From Desulfobacter sp. (lineage in GTDB: Bacteria > Desulfobacterota > Desulfobacteria > Desulfobacterales > Desulfobacteraceae), in NCBI GenBank assembly GCA_028768545.1, contig CP054838.1, positions 3,583,001 to 3,647,000 of the forward strand: a stretch of 64,000 bases of DNA, in the 5' to 3' direction. How positions within the stretch are numbered: the stretch's first letter is position 1; each line of letters starts with the position of its first letter. Positions 63,758-64,000 of this stretch are shown piece by piece. Below the pieces are notes generated by a model that searched no databases, was not told the origin of the DNA, and was given only the letters and a program-made list of their open reading frames with translations. A program made the translations under genes and the position numbers.

Positions 63758-64000
63758 GGCGTTCAAAATTCTGTGTCAGTTGAATGAAAGCTGATATACT
63801 CAGCTAAATAAGGAGAACTGACATGACCGAAGAAAACACCGAATTTGATTTTCAAAAAGCCCTTAAAGGCATCCAGGAAGGTAAACCCTTCACAGGTAAG
63901 GGCGGCGTCCTTACATCATTAATCAAAAATCTTGCTGAAGCTGCTCTTGAAGGAGAGTTGGAGTCCCATCTCGGGCAGGAAGTTTCTGCCAACCGCCGTA
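63758..64000 (+). mobile_element. IS256-family insertion sequence, second copy (cut by window edge)
   Basis: Starts at about 63758 with GGCGTTCAAAATTCTGTGTC, nearly identical to the end of the copy at 34891-36340 (one mismatch in the first 40 bases, and one G fewer at the tip). The left target flank is visible but the right end is outside the window. Confidence 0.9.
63823..64000 (+). CDS. IS256-family transposase, 5' part
   Basis: The first 59 codons, identical at protein level to the N-terminus of the transposase at 35062-36273 (MTEENTEFDFQKALKGIQEG and on). GGAGAACTGAC precedes the ATG. The catalytic residues lie outside the window. Confidence 0.93.
   Translation, partial: MTEENTEFDFQKALKGIQEGKPFTGKGGVLTSLIKNLAEAALEGELESHLGQEVSANRR

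Overview
The window looks like chromosome of an anaerobic, probably sulfate-reducing member of the Desulfobacterota (Desulfobacterales-like). That is inference from gene content: a twin-arginine-exported periplasmic-type [NiFe] hydrogenase with its maturation protease, a heterodisulfide-reductase-like Fe-S protein next to an MvhD-like subunit, LarB, LptE (so a Gram-negative envelope) and a divergent DnaA. I see no rRNA, tRNA or CRISPR array.

Layout. 1-5545: an arginase-family gene cut by the window edge, a histidine phosphatase, cmoA-cmoB (tRNA wobble uridine modification), a ParM-like actin and larB. 5594-8535: three IS6-family copies, one truncated, enclosing a fragment of a YprA/MrfA-like helicase; whatever followed larB is lost or displaced. 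8949-17454: a small protein of unknown function, a TetR regulator divergent from an acetyl-CoA hydrolase/transferase-GNAT fusion, rlmD, an alpha/beta hydrolase, cinA and a radical SAM gene. 17684-22536: the trp operon trpE-G-D-C-F with promoter, a 33-codon leader peptide containing three Trp codons, and a terminator just before trpE; trpB and trpA are not here. 22669-33379: a GAF/cyclase-like/HD signalling protein, a LysM protein, an FGE-fold secreted protein, the run murJ - ftsB-like - small helical protein - rhodanese - MauE-like, rpsT, and leuS-lptE.

33577-39058 is a scrap yard of mobile DNA inside an Rhs-type locus. Two Rhs-core remnants share a repeat of about 75 bp and flank an IS3-family element that was split by an IS256-family element (9-bp target duplication seen) and is joined to a truncated IS4-family element. 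The right remnant still carries an intact toxin-like C-terminal domain, and a 50-codon membrane ORF overlaps its stop codon and could encode immunity.

39598-44908 is a ribosomal/replication operon: rpsF-rpsR-DUF2232 protein-rplI-dnaB-hflX. It is followed by a small Cys-rich protein, a GlcD-like oxidase and dnaA on the minus strand, and pdxA-uvrA on the plus strand. 52472-54156 holds a secreted Cys-rich protein (frameshifted) and an HsdR-N-like protein. 54311-57501 is the hydrogenase operon (small subunit, large subunit, protease) with an intrinsic terminator just before the protease gene. Divergent from it lie an HdrD-like gene, an MvhD-like gene, an IscA-like gene and a RelE-like gene. The end carries an outer-membrane-type protein, an AraC regulator, a methyltransferase and the start of a second IS256 copy.

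Three genes (the GAF/HD protein, murJ and the secreted protein at 52.5-53.3 kb) are each broken by one base at a homopolymer, and dnaB has ATA where its start codon should be. Sequencing error is the simplest explanation, but each is reported separately so it can be tested. Gene calls rest on motif recognition by eye; no database search was run.
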